NCBI RefSeq assembly: GCF_001424145.1
Contig: NZ_LMQM01000012.1
Location: 310,745-374,744, forward strand
Length of the DNA: 64,000 nt
From: Chryseobacterium sp. Leaf404
GTDB lineage: Bacteria > Bacteroidota > Bacteroidia > Flavobacteriales > Weeksellaceae
Direction: 5' to 3'
This document shows positions 35,360 through 43,886 of the stretch, in pieces (the first letter of the stretch is position 1; every line of letters starts with the position of its first letter). Below the pieces are notes generated by a model, which made no database searches, had not been told where the DNA came from, and worked only from the letters and a program-made list of their open reading frames with translations. Both the position numbers and the translations under genes were made by a program.

Positions 35360-35926
35360 ATGTCAAAAACTTCAGAACAGTTTGGTCTTATTATTGACGA
35401 ATGCCGTGATCTTTTCAGAAAAAAAATGCACGATTATGGTGCAGCCTGGAGGGTTTTAAGGCCAAGCTCCATTACCGATCAGATTTATATTAAAGTCAAC
35501 AGAATCCGTACTTTGCAGATGACAGACGTCAAAATGATTGACGAAAGTGAAGAAGGAGAATTCATCGCAATCGTCAACTATTCTATCATCGGATTGATTC
35601 AGCTGGAGAAAGGTCTTTCAAATGATTTTAATGAAAATCCTGAAGAAATTTTAAGCCTTTACGACAAATATGCTGCTGAAGCAAAGGATTTAATGGAAAA
35701 GAAAAATCACGATTACGGCGAGGCCTGGAGAGATATGAGAATCTCTTCCATTACCGATTTAATTTATCAGAAAGTTTTGAGAACCAAACAGATAGAAGAC
35801 AACCAGGGAAAAACCATTGTTTCCGAAGGATTGGATGCCAATTATTTTGATATGCTGAATTACGCGGTATTCTGTCTGATCAAATTTGCTGAAAAAGAAC
35901 AAAAATCTGAAACTAAAACAATTTAA
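35360..35926 (+). CDS. DUF1599 protein with internal duplication
   Basis: A 188-residue protein made of two DUF1599 repeats: LFRKKMHDYGAAWRVLRPSSITDQIYIKVNRI (about 18-50) and LMEKKNHDYGEAWRDMRISSITDLIYQKVLR (about 110-142), each with an invariant HDYG and SSITD. The ATG at 35360 (MSKTSEQF) is preferred; the longer frame from 35309 starts within the promoter. The family, found mainly in Bacteroidota, has no established role; the fold resembles helical nucleotide-pyrophosphohydrolase-like proteins, which is a guess. The stop is one base before the next start, so the two genes are coupled. Confidence 0.85.
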   Translation: MSKTSEQFGLIIDECRDLFRKKMHDYGAAWRVLRPSSITDQIYIKVNRIRTLQMTDVKMIDESEEGEFIAIVNYSIIGLIQLEKGLSNDFNENPEEILSLYDKYAAEAKDLMEKKNHDYGEAWRDMRISSITDLIYQKVLRTKQIEDNQGKTIVSEGLDANYFDMLNYAVFCLIKFAEKEQKSETKTI

Positions 35927-35927
35927 T

Positions 35928-37040
35928 ATGATTAAAGGTTTACTGCGCATCGTCATTGCCATTATCTTCATTCTTTCCGGATTCGTGAAAGCCGTTGATT
36001 TAGTTGGTTTTTCATTCAAAATGGAAGAATATTTCGCACCACCGGTTTTTAACATGCCTTTTCTGGAAAAATTTGCACTTCTTTTTTCTGTAATCATGGT
36101 GGTTCTGGAGCTTTGGCTGGGGCTGATGCTTTTATTAAAGCTTAAATTAAAATTCACCCTTTCTGCACTCATTGCACTCTGCATTTTTTTCGGTTTCCTT
36201 ACATTTTACTCAGCCTATTTTAATGTGGTGACCGATTGCGGATGCTTTGGTGATGCCATTAAATTCACCCCTTGGCAGAGTTTTATTAAAGATATTATAC
36301 TTCTGATTGGATTGATTATCGTGTTCATCCTCTACAGAAATGAGTTTCAGAAGACTGATGAGTACAGCGACAGACAACCGAAACGTTCCGATGCCAAAAT
36401 AAAATACGGAGTTCTGGGCATTAGTTCTTTAGTTCTGATTTATTTTATGACCATGGGAATTGTAGATGAACCGCTGATTGACTTCAGAGACTACAAAATC
36501 GGAACAGATCTGAATGCCGAAAAGAAAAAAATTGCGGCAAACCCTTTTGTATACAAGAGTTTCTATTCGATGAAAAATGAAAGAACGAAAGAGGTGAGAA
36601 AAGTCAATCAGGATGATTATATCAAAAACACAGAATACTGGGCCGAAAATACACCGTGGAAAATCGAAGAAAATAAAAATGAATCTGTTTTGGTGAAAGA
36701 AGGTTACAAATCTGAAATCGCAAAATTCAAAATTGAAGACCCCTCAGGAAATGACATTACAAAAGAAATCCTGAATGCTCCGGAAGCTGTTATCATCTTT
36801 TCATACCAGCCGCACGATGTTTCACCGGAACTTTTAAAACAGGTGGAAACTAAAGTAAATTTGAACAAAAATGCAGTGAAATACGGAATTTCAACCATCC
36901 CAACAACCTTTAAAACAGTAAAAAATGCGATGATGGACGGTACTGCAATCAAAACGATTGCAAGAAGCAATCCTTTTGTTCTGACTTTAAAAAACGGTAA
37001 AATCACAGACAAAAAGCCCGCAAAAAACTACATCAAATAA
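35928..37040 (+). CDS. BT_3928-type MauE/DoxX-like membrane protein
   Basis: A 370-residue protein. The ATG at 35928 begins directly with a membrane segment (MIKGLLRIVIAIIFILSGFVKAVD), in the DoxX/MauE manner. Four membrane segments fill the first 145 residues, including LTFYSAYFNVVTDCGCFGDAIK with the C-x-C motif typical of MauE-like redox partners; a fifth segment is near 165-185. The C-terminal 180 residues are soluble and outside or periplasmic, with EVRKVNQDDYIKN and a region 275-365 that may be thioredoxin-like. It likely takes part in disulfide or quinone redox chemistry in the envelope. It is cotranscribed with the DUF1599 gene. Confidence 0.75.
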   Translation: MIKGLLRIVIAIIFILSGFVKAVDLVGFSFKMEEYFAPPVFNMPFLEKFALLFSVIMVVLELWLGLMLLLKLKLKFTLSALIALCIFFGFLTFYSAYFNVVTDCGCFGDAIKFTPWQSFIKDIILLIGLIIVFILYRNEFQKTDEYSDRQPKRSDAKIKYGVLGISSLVLIYFMTMGIVDEPLIDFRDYKIGTDLNAEKKKIAANPFVYKSFYSMKNERTKEVRKVNQDDYIKNTEYWAENTPWKIEENKNESVLVKEGYKSEIAKFKIEDPSGNDITKEILNAPEAVIIFSYQPHDVSPELLKQVETKVNLNKNAVKYGISTIPTTFKTVKNAMMDGTAIKTIARSNPFVLTLKNGKITDKKPAKNYIK

Positions 37041-37055
37041 AGTTGCCAGATTATA

Positions 37056-37111
37056 ATCTTAAATGTTGAATCTTAAATGTTGAATTTTAAATTTTAAATC
37101 TTAAATTTTAA
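37056..37111. repeat. 14-bp tandem repeat, four units
   Basis: Four units: two of ATCTTAAATGTTGA, then ATTTTAAATTTTAA and ATCTTAAATTTTAA. They fill the gap before the next start codon and could vary in number by slippage, changing the leader length. Confidence 0.65.
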
Positions 37112-37113
37112 TT

Positions 37114-37464
37114 ATGCAAAAATCAAATAAATCAATCGCAGGATATCACTTACTGATGATTTTATCATCTGTAGACGGAGAATTTGCACCAGAAGAAGGA
37201 ATGCTGGTTCAGCAATATTTGGCTGATGAGTTTCCTTTTAAAATCAATTTAGATAACGAGCTGGAAGCCATCGCTTTACTGCAACCTGAAGAATGGAAAG
37301 ATCATTTTGAATTTCACGGAAGATGTTTCCTTGAAGATTCTACTGAAAAAGAACGTCTGAACTTCATCAAATTTGCTAAAACACTGATTAAAGCGGATGA
37401 TGTGGTGACAGATGAAGAGCATACTTTCTATGTGCTTTTGAAAAATCTCTGGAATTTGAATTAA
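37114..37464 (+). CDS. TerB-like protein
   Basis: A 116-residue all-helical protein with the TerB-type start: helix, then SSVDGEFAPEEGMLVQQYL, where the acidic SVDGE...EE is the usual metal-binding-like turn, and a second acidic turn ADDVVTDEE near 98-106. TerB-like domains occur in tellurite-resistance and stress systems, but most stand-alone flavobacterial copies have no known role. It lies upstream of tpiA on the same strand, 130 bases apart. Confidence 0.65.
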   Translation: MQKSNKSIAGYHLLMILSSVDGEFAPEEGMLVQQYLADEFPFKINLDNELEAIALLQPEEWKDHFEFHGRCFLEDSTEKERLNFIKFAKTLIKADDVVTDEEHTFYVLLKNLWNLN

Positions 37465-37594
37465 TAAATCTCACGCAGATTGAAATCATTCCAAAAAATT
37501 TCTTTTCTCAGACACTAAAGGAAGGAAAATTTTCTGGAAATAATCACTTAACCAAACAATTAAAATTTATTCTAAACCCTAATAGAAAAATATA

Positions 37595-38353
37595 ATGAGA
37601 CGAAAAATAGTTGCAGGAAACTGGAAAATGAACAAAAACGTTATTGATGCACAAAAATTAATGACAGAATTGCGTGATTACAAAAATAACAATAACGCCA
37701 ACTGTGAAGTTTGGATTGCTCCGCCAGCTTTATATTTAATGATGGCTAAAGACGTTTTTGAAAACGACGAAATCGGAGTTTTTGCCCAGGACATCAGTAC
37801 GCACGAAAGCGGAGCTTACACCGGAGAAATCTCTGTTGATATGCTTGAATCTATCGATGCTGAAGGAACTTTAATCGGTCACTCAGAAAGAAGACAGTAC
37901 CACGGCGAGAACGATGAAAACTGTAACAAAAAAGTGAAACTGGCTTTGGATAAATGTTTAATCCCTGTTTACTGTAACGGAGAAACTTTAGATCAGAGAA
38001 AGGCCGGACAGCATTTCGAAGTTGTAAAAACGCAGACTGAAACGGCTTTATTTACCCTTTCTGCAGAAGAAATTAAAAAAGTGGTAATCGCTTACGAACC
38101 AGTTTGGGCAATCGGTACTGGTGAAACTGCCACTCCGGAGCAGGCACAGGATATCCATGCTCACATCAGAGGAATTATTGCTGAGAAATACGGACAGGAA
38201 GTGGCTGACGAAGTGTCAATTCTTTACGGAGGCTCTGTAAAACCTGACAATGCAAAAGAAATTTTTTCTCAACCAGACATTGACGGTGGTTTGATTGGCG
38301 GTGCCGCGTTGAAGGTTGAAGATTTTTCTAAAATTATTGAGGGATTTAATTAA
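37595..38353 (+). CDS. tpiA: Triosephosphate isomerase
   Basis: A 252-residue glycolytic enzyme interconverting dihydroxyacetone phosphate and glyceraldehyde 3-phosphate. Catalytic residues K11 (GNWKMN), H96 (IGHSERR) and E168 (AYEPVWAIGTG), and the phosphate loops ILYGGSVK and GGLIGGAALK, are all present. Normal length. A bidirectional terminator follows. Confidence 0.97.
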   Translation: MRRKIVAGNWKMNKNVIDAQKLMTELRDYKNNNNANCEVWIAPPALYLMMAKDVFENDEIGVFAQDISTHESGAYTGEISVDMLESIDAEGTLIGHSERRQYHGENDENCNKKVKLALDKCLIPVYCNGETLDQRKAGQHFEVVKTQTETALFTLSAEEIKKVVIAYEPVWAIGTGETATPEQAQDIHAHIRGIIAEKYGQEVADEVSILYGGSVKPDNAKEIFSQPDIDGGLIGGAALKVEDFSKIIEGFN

Positions 38354-38386
38354 TTTGAAGATTTGGCAATTCGTCAATTTGAAAAT

Positions 38387-38423
38387 AAAAAGGGATGCAA
38401 TTTTTAAATTACATCCCTTTTTT
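38387..38423. terminator. Bidirectional terminator between tpiA and clpP
   Basis: Stem AAAGGGATGCAATT with AATTACATCCCTTT, A-tract on the left and T-tract on the right, between convergent genes. Confidence 0.85.
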
Positions 38424-38471
38424 ACTGTATTAATTTTCAAATTATAACATTGTCAAATTTTCAAAGTAAAA

Positions 38472-39155
38472 CTATTTTTCTTTCGATCTCTGTAAAACCT
38501 CATCTACCATTCCAAATTCTTTGGCTTCAGTAGAAGTCATCCAGTAATCTCTGTCTGATGCTTTCTCTACCCACTCGTAAGTTTGTCCGGAATGCTCAGA
38601 AATAATGTCGTACAGTTCTTTTTTCAGTTTCAACATCTCTCTTAAGTTGATTTCCATATCTGAAGCTACACCCTGTGCACCACCGCTTGGCTGGTGAATC
38701 ATCACTCTTGAGTGTTTCAAAGCAGAACGCTTTCCTTTTTCTCCGGCTACCAAAAGTACAGCTCCCATGGAAGCAGCAATTCCGGTACAGATGGTGGCAA
38801 CGTCCGGCTTAATGATCTGCATCGTATCATAAATTCCCAAACCTGCATAAACGCTTCCACCTGGAGAGTTGATGTAGATTTGAATATCCTTTGCAGAATC
38901 TGAACTTTCTAAAAACAAAAGCTGAGCAGTAACAATATTGGCTACCTGATCATCGATTCCTGTCCCAAGAAAGATAATTCTGTCCATCATCAAACGTGAG
39001 AAAACGTCCATCTGGGCAACGTTTAATCTTCTTTCTTCCATGATATATGGCGTAAGGTTAGTCGGGCCGTACATTCCCATATACTGATCGGTCGCAAGAC
39101 CACTGTTTCCTAAATGTTTTACAGAGAAATCTCTGAATTCTTTTTTAATATCCAT
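38472..39155 (-). CDS. clpP: ATP-dependent Clp protease proteolytic subunit
   Basis: A 227-residue serine protease subunit that forms the 14-mer degradation chamber with ClpX or ClpA/C. Triad: S129 (GIAASMGAVLL), H154 (VMIHQPSGG) and D203 (DRDYWM). The N-terminus is about 20-30 residues longer than the mature E. coli protein, so a processed propeptide is likely. clpX is not adjacent. A candidate -7 element, TACATTTG on the minus strand (39204-39211), lies 49 bases upstream. Confidence 0.96.
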   Translation of the reverse strand: MDIKKEFRDFSVKHLGNSGLATDQYMGMYGPTNLTPYIMEERRLNVAQMDVFSRLMMDRIIFLGTGIDDQVANIVTAQLLFLESSDSAKDIQIYINSPGGSVYAGLGIYDTMQIIKPDVATICTGIAASMGAVLLVAGEKGKRSALKHSRVMIHQPSGGAQGVASDMEINLREMLKLKKELYDIISEHSGQTYEWVEKASDRDYWMTSTEAKEFGMVDEVLQRSKEK

Positions 39156-39203
39156 AGGTAATTAAATTATCTTTTTCTTTTGAGTGACTAATTTCGTTCC
39201 AAA

Positions 39204-39211
39204 CAAATGTA
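39204..39211 (-). promoter_or_regulatory. Candidate clpP -7 element
   Basis: TACATTTG on the minus strand fits TAnnTTTG exactly; a -33 TTTG is not evident at the usual spacing. Confidence 0.4.
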
Positions 39212-39273
39212 AGGACATTATGGCAGAAAGTGAAAATTTTAAATAAAATTTTATGAAGAAAAGTGATTTTTAT

Positions 39274-39771
39274 TCATCTTAACTGATCTTTTTTGAAAGC
39301 TTTTTCTGTAGTAGTTTTTATTTTTGTGATGTTTTCATTGTGTGTAAAATCACTGTCAGCATTTTCGGTCTTCATTATCATACCATTATCATAAAACTGC
39401 TCTGTAGTCTCTTTAGTTCTTACAAAAATAATATCACTGCTTTTTTTCAATCTGTCTGCAGTTTCGTAGCATTCTGATCTCTCAACCTTTTGAATTAGAG
39501 AATCCGTTTTCAGATCAAATATGTACATTTTTTCGCTGTCACAAAGTTCACCGCTGGATTTTAGAACCAGGAATTTCACTTTTCCGTTCACAAGATAAGA
39601 TTTCTGAGGAAGTAAATTGTCGTACATAAAATCAAATTCTACAGCTTGATATTTTTTTATGGAATCATAAAAATTATTCCGATAGCCGGAAAAGCGCCTT
39701 TCTGATGGGCTTGTGCAACTTTGCAGTGTGCATACAGCAAATATCAAATACAAACTGACAATTTTAAACAT
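39274..39771 (-). CDS. Predicted lipoprotein, function unknown
   Basis: A 165-residue protein with a lipoprotein signal (hydrophobic 4-15, lipobox TLQSC, Cys at 19). The mature part has strand-rich segments such as SYLVNGKVKFLVLKSSG and the tail is Lys/Thr rich. No family recognised. It stands alone between clpP and dnaG. Confidence 0.65.
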   Translation of the reverse strand: MFKIVSLYLIFAVCTLQSCTSPSERRFSGYRNNFYDSIKKYQAVEFDFMYDNLLPQKSYLVNGKVKFLVLKSSGELCDSEKMYIFDLKTDSLIQKVERSECYETADRLKKSSDIIFVRTKETTEQFYDNGMIMKTENADSDFTHNENITKIKTTTEKAFKKDQLR

Positions 39772-39864
39772 GCTAACTGATTTTTTCTGAATATAGAATT
39801 GTATTAAATATTATAAAATACTGTCTTACAGATAATTAATACGAAAAAAAATACTACGAATTTA

Positions 39865-41832
39865 CTATATCTTTGTAACCGGCGACCACTCCAGCTTTGC
39901 AGCCAGTTGTCTTGAAAATTCTGTCAGCATCATGATCTTTTTTATTGAATCAAAATAGGCTGTGGGATTATTTTCACGATGGTTTTCAAGCTCTGCTGTC
40001 AGTTTTCTGATCAGAAGATGAACGTAATAATATTTATGAATCAGAATATTGGCCTCAACTTCATCAGCAAGATGATCGCCAATGGTTGGCGGAAAAATAT
40101 TTCTGGTTGACCAGTCGCTGAGTTCATCGGGAGACATCAGTGCATCAGCTACTTTAAGGGTAATATCTTCATCCATCAGCTTCATAAAAAAATCTCCTGA
40201 ACGTATCTCCTCATTCTCAATTCCAATCTTGATATTTTCTATAATTTTCTGATTGGTAGGAATCTGAAATTCATAATTTTCATCCTCAAAATGATGCAGA
40301 ATTTCTTCAATGACGGTAATCTGATATTTTACCTGATCGGCATCCAGTCTTTCCAGAACCATATCGCCAAACATCAACATCGTTTCAATAAGCTTATTTT
40401 CCTGATGGATAATATTAAACTGAACCGAATCTTCCAGTGGAGCCTGTTGTGGCACGACTTCAAGTTTTACCGGAGCTGCAGCTTCATTTTGTCTTTGACT
40501 GTGCTGTGTCTGATGTTGCGTAAGCTGCTTCTGAATATCAAGCTCATTAAACAAACTTTGCTCAGAAAGACCAAATTTATTGGAAACTTCCTTCAGATAA
40601 ACCTCTTTTTTCAAAGCATTCTGCACAAAAGAAACCGACTTTACGATGTTTCGGATGGCATCTGCTTTTTTGATCGGATCATTGCCGGCATCTTTAAGAA
40701 GAATTTCAGCTTTGAAATCGATAAAATCTGTCGCTTCTTTTTCTATGAATTTTTCAACGTATTCCTGAGGATGTTTTCTGGCAAAGGAATCAGGGTCGTC
40801 GCCTTCTGGAAATAGTAGAACACGGATGTTCATCCCTTCCGCCAAAAGCATATCAATGCTTCTGAAACTCGCTTTGATTCCCGCATTATCGCCATCAAAC
40901 AAAATCGTTACGTTTTCCGTAAGTCTTTTGATAAGCTTAATTTGCTCCGTGGTTAAAGAAGTTCCTGAGCTCGCCACCACATTTTCTATTCCCGAAAGAT
41001 GAAGCGAAATCACATCCATATAACCTTCCACCAAAAGGCATACATTTTTTCTCGAAATCGCCTGCTTACTTTGGTTTAAGCCATAAAGAACATTTGATTT
41101 GTGATAAATTTCCGTCTCCGGAGAGTTGAGATATTTGGCAGTTTTTACGTTATTTTTCAGAATTCTGGCTCCAAATCCCAAGACCCTTCCCGAAAAACTG
41201 TGGATTGGAAACATCACCCTTTCACGGAAACGGTCGATGCCTGCCGGTGAATTTTCCGGAAATATTGAAAGTCCTGATTTTTCTAATATTTCTTTTGAAT
41301 AACCCTTTTCTAAAGCATATTCTGTAAAAGAATTTTTCTTCTCAGGAGAATATCCCAACTGAAACTTTCTGATGATCTCATCTTTCAGCTCACGCTCCCT
41401 GAAATAAGACAAACCAATGGACCTTCCCTCTTCATTTTCCCACAAAATATTCTGGAAATAATCATTGGCAATCTCATTTATTTTATAGAGAATATCTCTT
41501 TCCGTTTGTGCAATTTTGGCTTCTTCGGAGAATTCCTGGCGGTCTTCTTCAATTTCAATGGCGTATTTTTTGGCTGCGTGGCGAAGTGCCTCAGGGTAAG
41601 TGAAATTTTCGATTTCCATTAAAAAAGAAATCGCTGTACCACCCTTCCCTGTTGAGAAATCTTTCCAGATCTGTTTACTTGGAGATACTACAAAGCTCGG
41701 CGATTTTTCTTCATGGAACGGACTCAACCCTTTAAAATTGGATCCCGCTCTTTTCAGCTGCACATATTCTCCCACTATCTCTTCTACGCGGATCGTGGAA
41801 AATATCTTATCTATCGTCTGTTTTGAAATCAT
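39865..41832 (-). CDS. dnaG: DNA primase, zinc ligands mostly replaced
   Basis: A 655-residue primase that makes RNA primers at the replication fork. The N-terminal zinc-binding domain keeps the fold signature (NFKGLSPFHEEKSPSFVVSPSKQIWKDFSTGKGG) but of the four usual ligands only H40 remains: the three cysteines are S37, D58 and T61. The catalytic core is intact (RFRERVMFPIH, then GFGARIL, TOPRIM LLVEGYMDVIS and LFDGDNAG, and DPDSF). The C-terminal 200 residues, for helicase binding, are poorly conserved as usual. As I recall, other flavobacterial DnaG proteins show the same loss, so this is a lineage trait. TACTTTTG on the minus strand (41838-41845) is almost touching the start codon. Confidence 0.93.
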   Translation of the reverse strand: MISKQTIDKIFSTIRVEEIVGEYVQLKRAGSNFKGLSPFHEEKSPSFVVSPSKQIWKDFSTGKGGTAISFLMEIENFTYPEALRHAAKKYAIEIEEDRQEFSEEAKIAQTERDILYKINEIANDYFQNILWENEEGRSIGLSYFRERELKDEIIRKFQLGYSPEKKNSFTEYALEKGYSKEILEKSGLSIFPENSPAGIDRFRERVMFPIHSFSGRVLGFGARILKNNVKTAKYLNSPETEIYHKSNVLYGLNQSKQAISRKNVCLLVEGYMDVISLHLSGIENVVASSGTSLTTEQIKLIKRLTENVTILFDGDNAGIKASFRSIDMLLAEGMNIRVLLFPEGDDPDSFARKHPQEYVEKFIEKEATDFIDFKAEILLKDAGNDPIKKADAIRNIVKSVSFVQNALKKEVYLKEVSNKFGLSEQSLFNELDIQKQLTQHQTQHSQRQNEAAAPVKLEVVPQQAPLEDSVQFNIIHQENKLIETMLMFGDMVLERLDADQVKYQITVIEEILHHFEDENYEFQIPTNQKIIENIKIGIENEEIRSGDFFMKLMDEDITLKVADALMSPDELSDWSTRNIFPPTIGDHLADEVEANILIHKYYYVHLLIRKLTAELENHRENNPTAYFDSIKKIMMLTEFSRQLAAKLEWSPVTKI

Positions 41833-41983
41833 CAGAACAAAAGTACTGAAATTCGCTAATTTGATCTACAGCAATTATTAATTTAAGCAAAACTCTTCTT
41901 AATTATCAGCTTAAAGAAGCAGCCATTAAAGTAAATATCCGTGCAAATAAACTGCCTGTAAAAGAACAGTTTGTGTAAAATTC

Positions 41984-42018
41984 ATAAAAAAACGGCAGAC
42001 CAAACGATGATCTGCCAT
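41984..42018 (-). terminator. Terminator of the 42051-42962 gene
   Basis: GGCAGATC...GGTCTGCC stem on the minus strand followed by GTTTTTTTA, about 33 bases after the stop codon. Confidence 0.75.
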
Positions 42019-42050
42019 AACTTCAGGGTAATCTTTTTTTTCAGATTCTG

Positions 42051-42962
42051 TTATAAAGTTGTGTTTACCACGCCGTAATCAATAGTAAGTACCGGTTCAT
42101 AATAACTTAAATTGCTGGAATCCCCGCTACCCAGATAAAGTTTAATACCGTAATTAATGATATCCTGTGTAATAATAATTGGCGAAAGCACCAGCTCATC
42201 ACGTACAGTAGTAAAACCACTTGTTTTTGTTTTCTTAAACATCAGATCTTTTATTTTTGTGCCACCGGATACAGTACCCAAAGAAGAATTATACACTGCA
42301 TTACCTGTGTAGGCCACAAATCTTGAAGCATCAGAATTGGATGTTGTTTCTGCATATTTCAAAGAAACATTGATAGTCATTACATTTCCCAGCAGCTGCT
42401 GCGGAACATTAATTTTTGAGTTGGCATTATCCCAGATGACAAAAAAGTTCGGGGTTCCAGACAGCGGATTATTCTCAATGATAAAATCTACGGGAGCTGC
42501 ATAACTGCAGTCAAAAAGCTTGAGTTTGGGAGCCGAAGGAACAGTAAACGCAGTGGAGCTGTAAGCATATGTGTCTACATCATTCAGAAGCATATTCATA
42601 GGTTTTACAAAAGCAAGAAGATTATTAAAGGTAGTAGAACTCCCTATGGTGACCCAAACGCTGCCGTCCCAGTAATAATATCCTTTACTTTTGAGGTTCA
42701 CACCTACGCCAACTTGGTTGGCCAGTGATGCGGGCGAAGTTGCATACACTAGATTAGACTCCATCGAAGCCCCAGCAACGACGGGCATACCGAAAATATC
42801 GTTTCCCGATAAACGCGGAATCATCAAGCCTTCTACTGTAGCAGTAGTGCTGGTGGTATTTTTATCAATTTGCAGTGTGGTAACAGGCGCTGTAGTATTG
42901 ATTCCCACCTGCCCATGAAGAATGGCATTCATAAAGATGCCTAGAATTAATGAATTTTTCAT
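42051..42962 (-). CDS. Secreted surface protein, QVGINTTxP type
   Basis: A 303-residue exported protein. A short signal peptide (1-17, ending ILHG) is followed by QVGINTTAPVTTLQIDK, a start seen in many flavobacterial secreted proteins. The next part, EGLMIPRLSGNDI and GYYYWDGSVWVTIG, is also typical. The rest is Ser, Thr, Asn rich and strand-forming with no catalytic motif. It has no clear T9SS C-terminal sorting domain, so it may be periplasmic or surface-attached. TATATTTG (42983-42990, minus strand) fits the -7 element 21 bases upstream. Confidence 0.75.
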   Translation of the reverse strand: MKNSLILGIFMNAILHGQVGINTTAPVTTLQIDKNTTSTTATVEGLMIPRLSGNDIFGMPVVAGASMESNLVYATSPASLANQVGVGVNLKSKGYYYWDGSVWVTIGSSTTFNNLLAFVKPMNMLLNDVDTYAYSSTAFTVPSAPKLKLFDCSYAAPVDFIIENNPLSGTPNFFVIWDNANSKINVPQQLLGNVMTINVSLKYAETTSNSDASRFVAYTGNAVYNSSLGTVSGGTKIKDLMFKKTKTSGFTTVRDELVLSPIIITQDIINYGIKLYLGSGDSSNLSYYEPVLTIDYGVVNTTL

Positions 42963-43319
42963 TGTTGCGGTTTTTAGTTACTCAAATATAAAAATTAAAA
43001 ATGATAAATTTTGAAAAAATTTAATAAAAATTTAAATATTATTTAATTATTTTAATAATTAATTGTAATATGATTGATAAATTAAATAATAAAATACATA
43101 TTTTATTAATTTAAAAATATAATTTATTCTGATATTTTATCAAAAACAAATTGATAATAAAAAATTGTGGTACCTACGAGTAATAATAATTAATTATTGA
43201 CAACAATTTGACAATTAGATAATTTCGCCGTCAGAGGTTCAAATTTTCTGCAGAATGTCACGAAATTTTATCAGTGTTATCTGAAACGTTTACTAATTTT
43301 ACAGACTCAAAAAAATTCA
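42963..43319. other. Very AT-rich divergent intergenic region
   Basis: 357 bases, mostly A and T between 42990 and 43200, with many TTAAT/ATTAA runs. It holds the -7 element of the gene to the left (42983-42990, minus) and TAATTTTA about 25 bases before tsaE on the plus strand, one base off consensus. No gene or stable hairpin seen. Such tracts often act as upstream (UP-like) or bent-DNA regions. Confidence 0.5.
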
Positions 43320-43727
43320 ATGCATTTCGAGATCAGAAATTTAGAACAGTGGCAGGATGTGGTAGACGAAATTTTGCCAGAATTGAAACAGAATATTCTT
43401 TTACTGAAAGGAAACTTAGGCGCCGGAAAAACTACTTTCACGCAGATTTTAGTTAAAAATTTTGGCAGCTTTGATGAAGTGAATTCTCCCACATATTCAA
43501 TTGTAAATGAATACAACACTCCAAAAGGCAAAATATTTCATTTTGATCTTTACCGCCTGAAAAACATTGAAGAAGTGTATGACATCGGTATAGATGAATA
43601 TCTGGACAACTCTTTTCTATGCATCATCGAGTGGCCTGAAGTGTATGAAGAAGAACTCGACGGATTCGGTTTTCACACGATGAATATTGAAAATAACGGC
43701 GAAAGCAGAACCGTCTCTTTCCATTAA
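43320..43727 (+). CDS. tsaE: tRNA N6-adenosine threonylcarbamoyltransferase subunit TsaE
   Basis: A 135-residue P-loop ATPase needed with TsaB and TsaD to make the t6A modification at A37 of ANN-decoding tRNAs. Walker A GNLGAGKTT (31-39), the SPTYSIVNEY segment (switch), HFDLYRL and the tail IIEWPE are all characteristic. Normal length. Confidence 0.93.
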   Translation: MHFEIRNLEQWQDVVDEILPELKQNILLLKGNLGAGKTTFTQILVKNFGSFDEVNSPTYSIVNEYNTPKGKIFHFDLYRLKNIEEVYDIGIDEYLDNSFLCIIEWPEVYEEELDGFGFHTMNIENNGESRTVSFH

Positions 43728-43886
43728 TTAATTGTCTTTAATTATTCTATACTTTATTTTTATATTTAAAATGCTGATTTGAAGACAGTAGCAAAAAGCC
43801 AATTGCCATCAGCAACTTAATCTGTATATTTGCCCTGTGAAACCGATTGATATTTAAAATATTCCGTCAAAAATTCATCCTTAAAA

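Noticed and set aside
41838-41845. Leaderless dnaG promoter
   Set aside because: TACTTTTG matches the -7 box but sits only five bases before the start codon with no -33 partner, so chance is likely in such AT-rich DNA.
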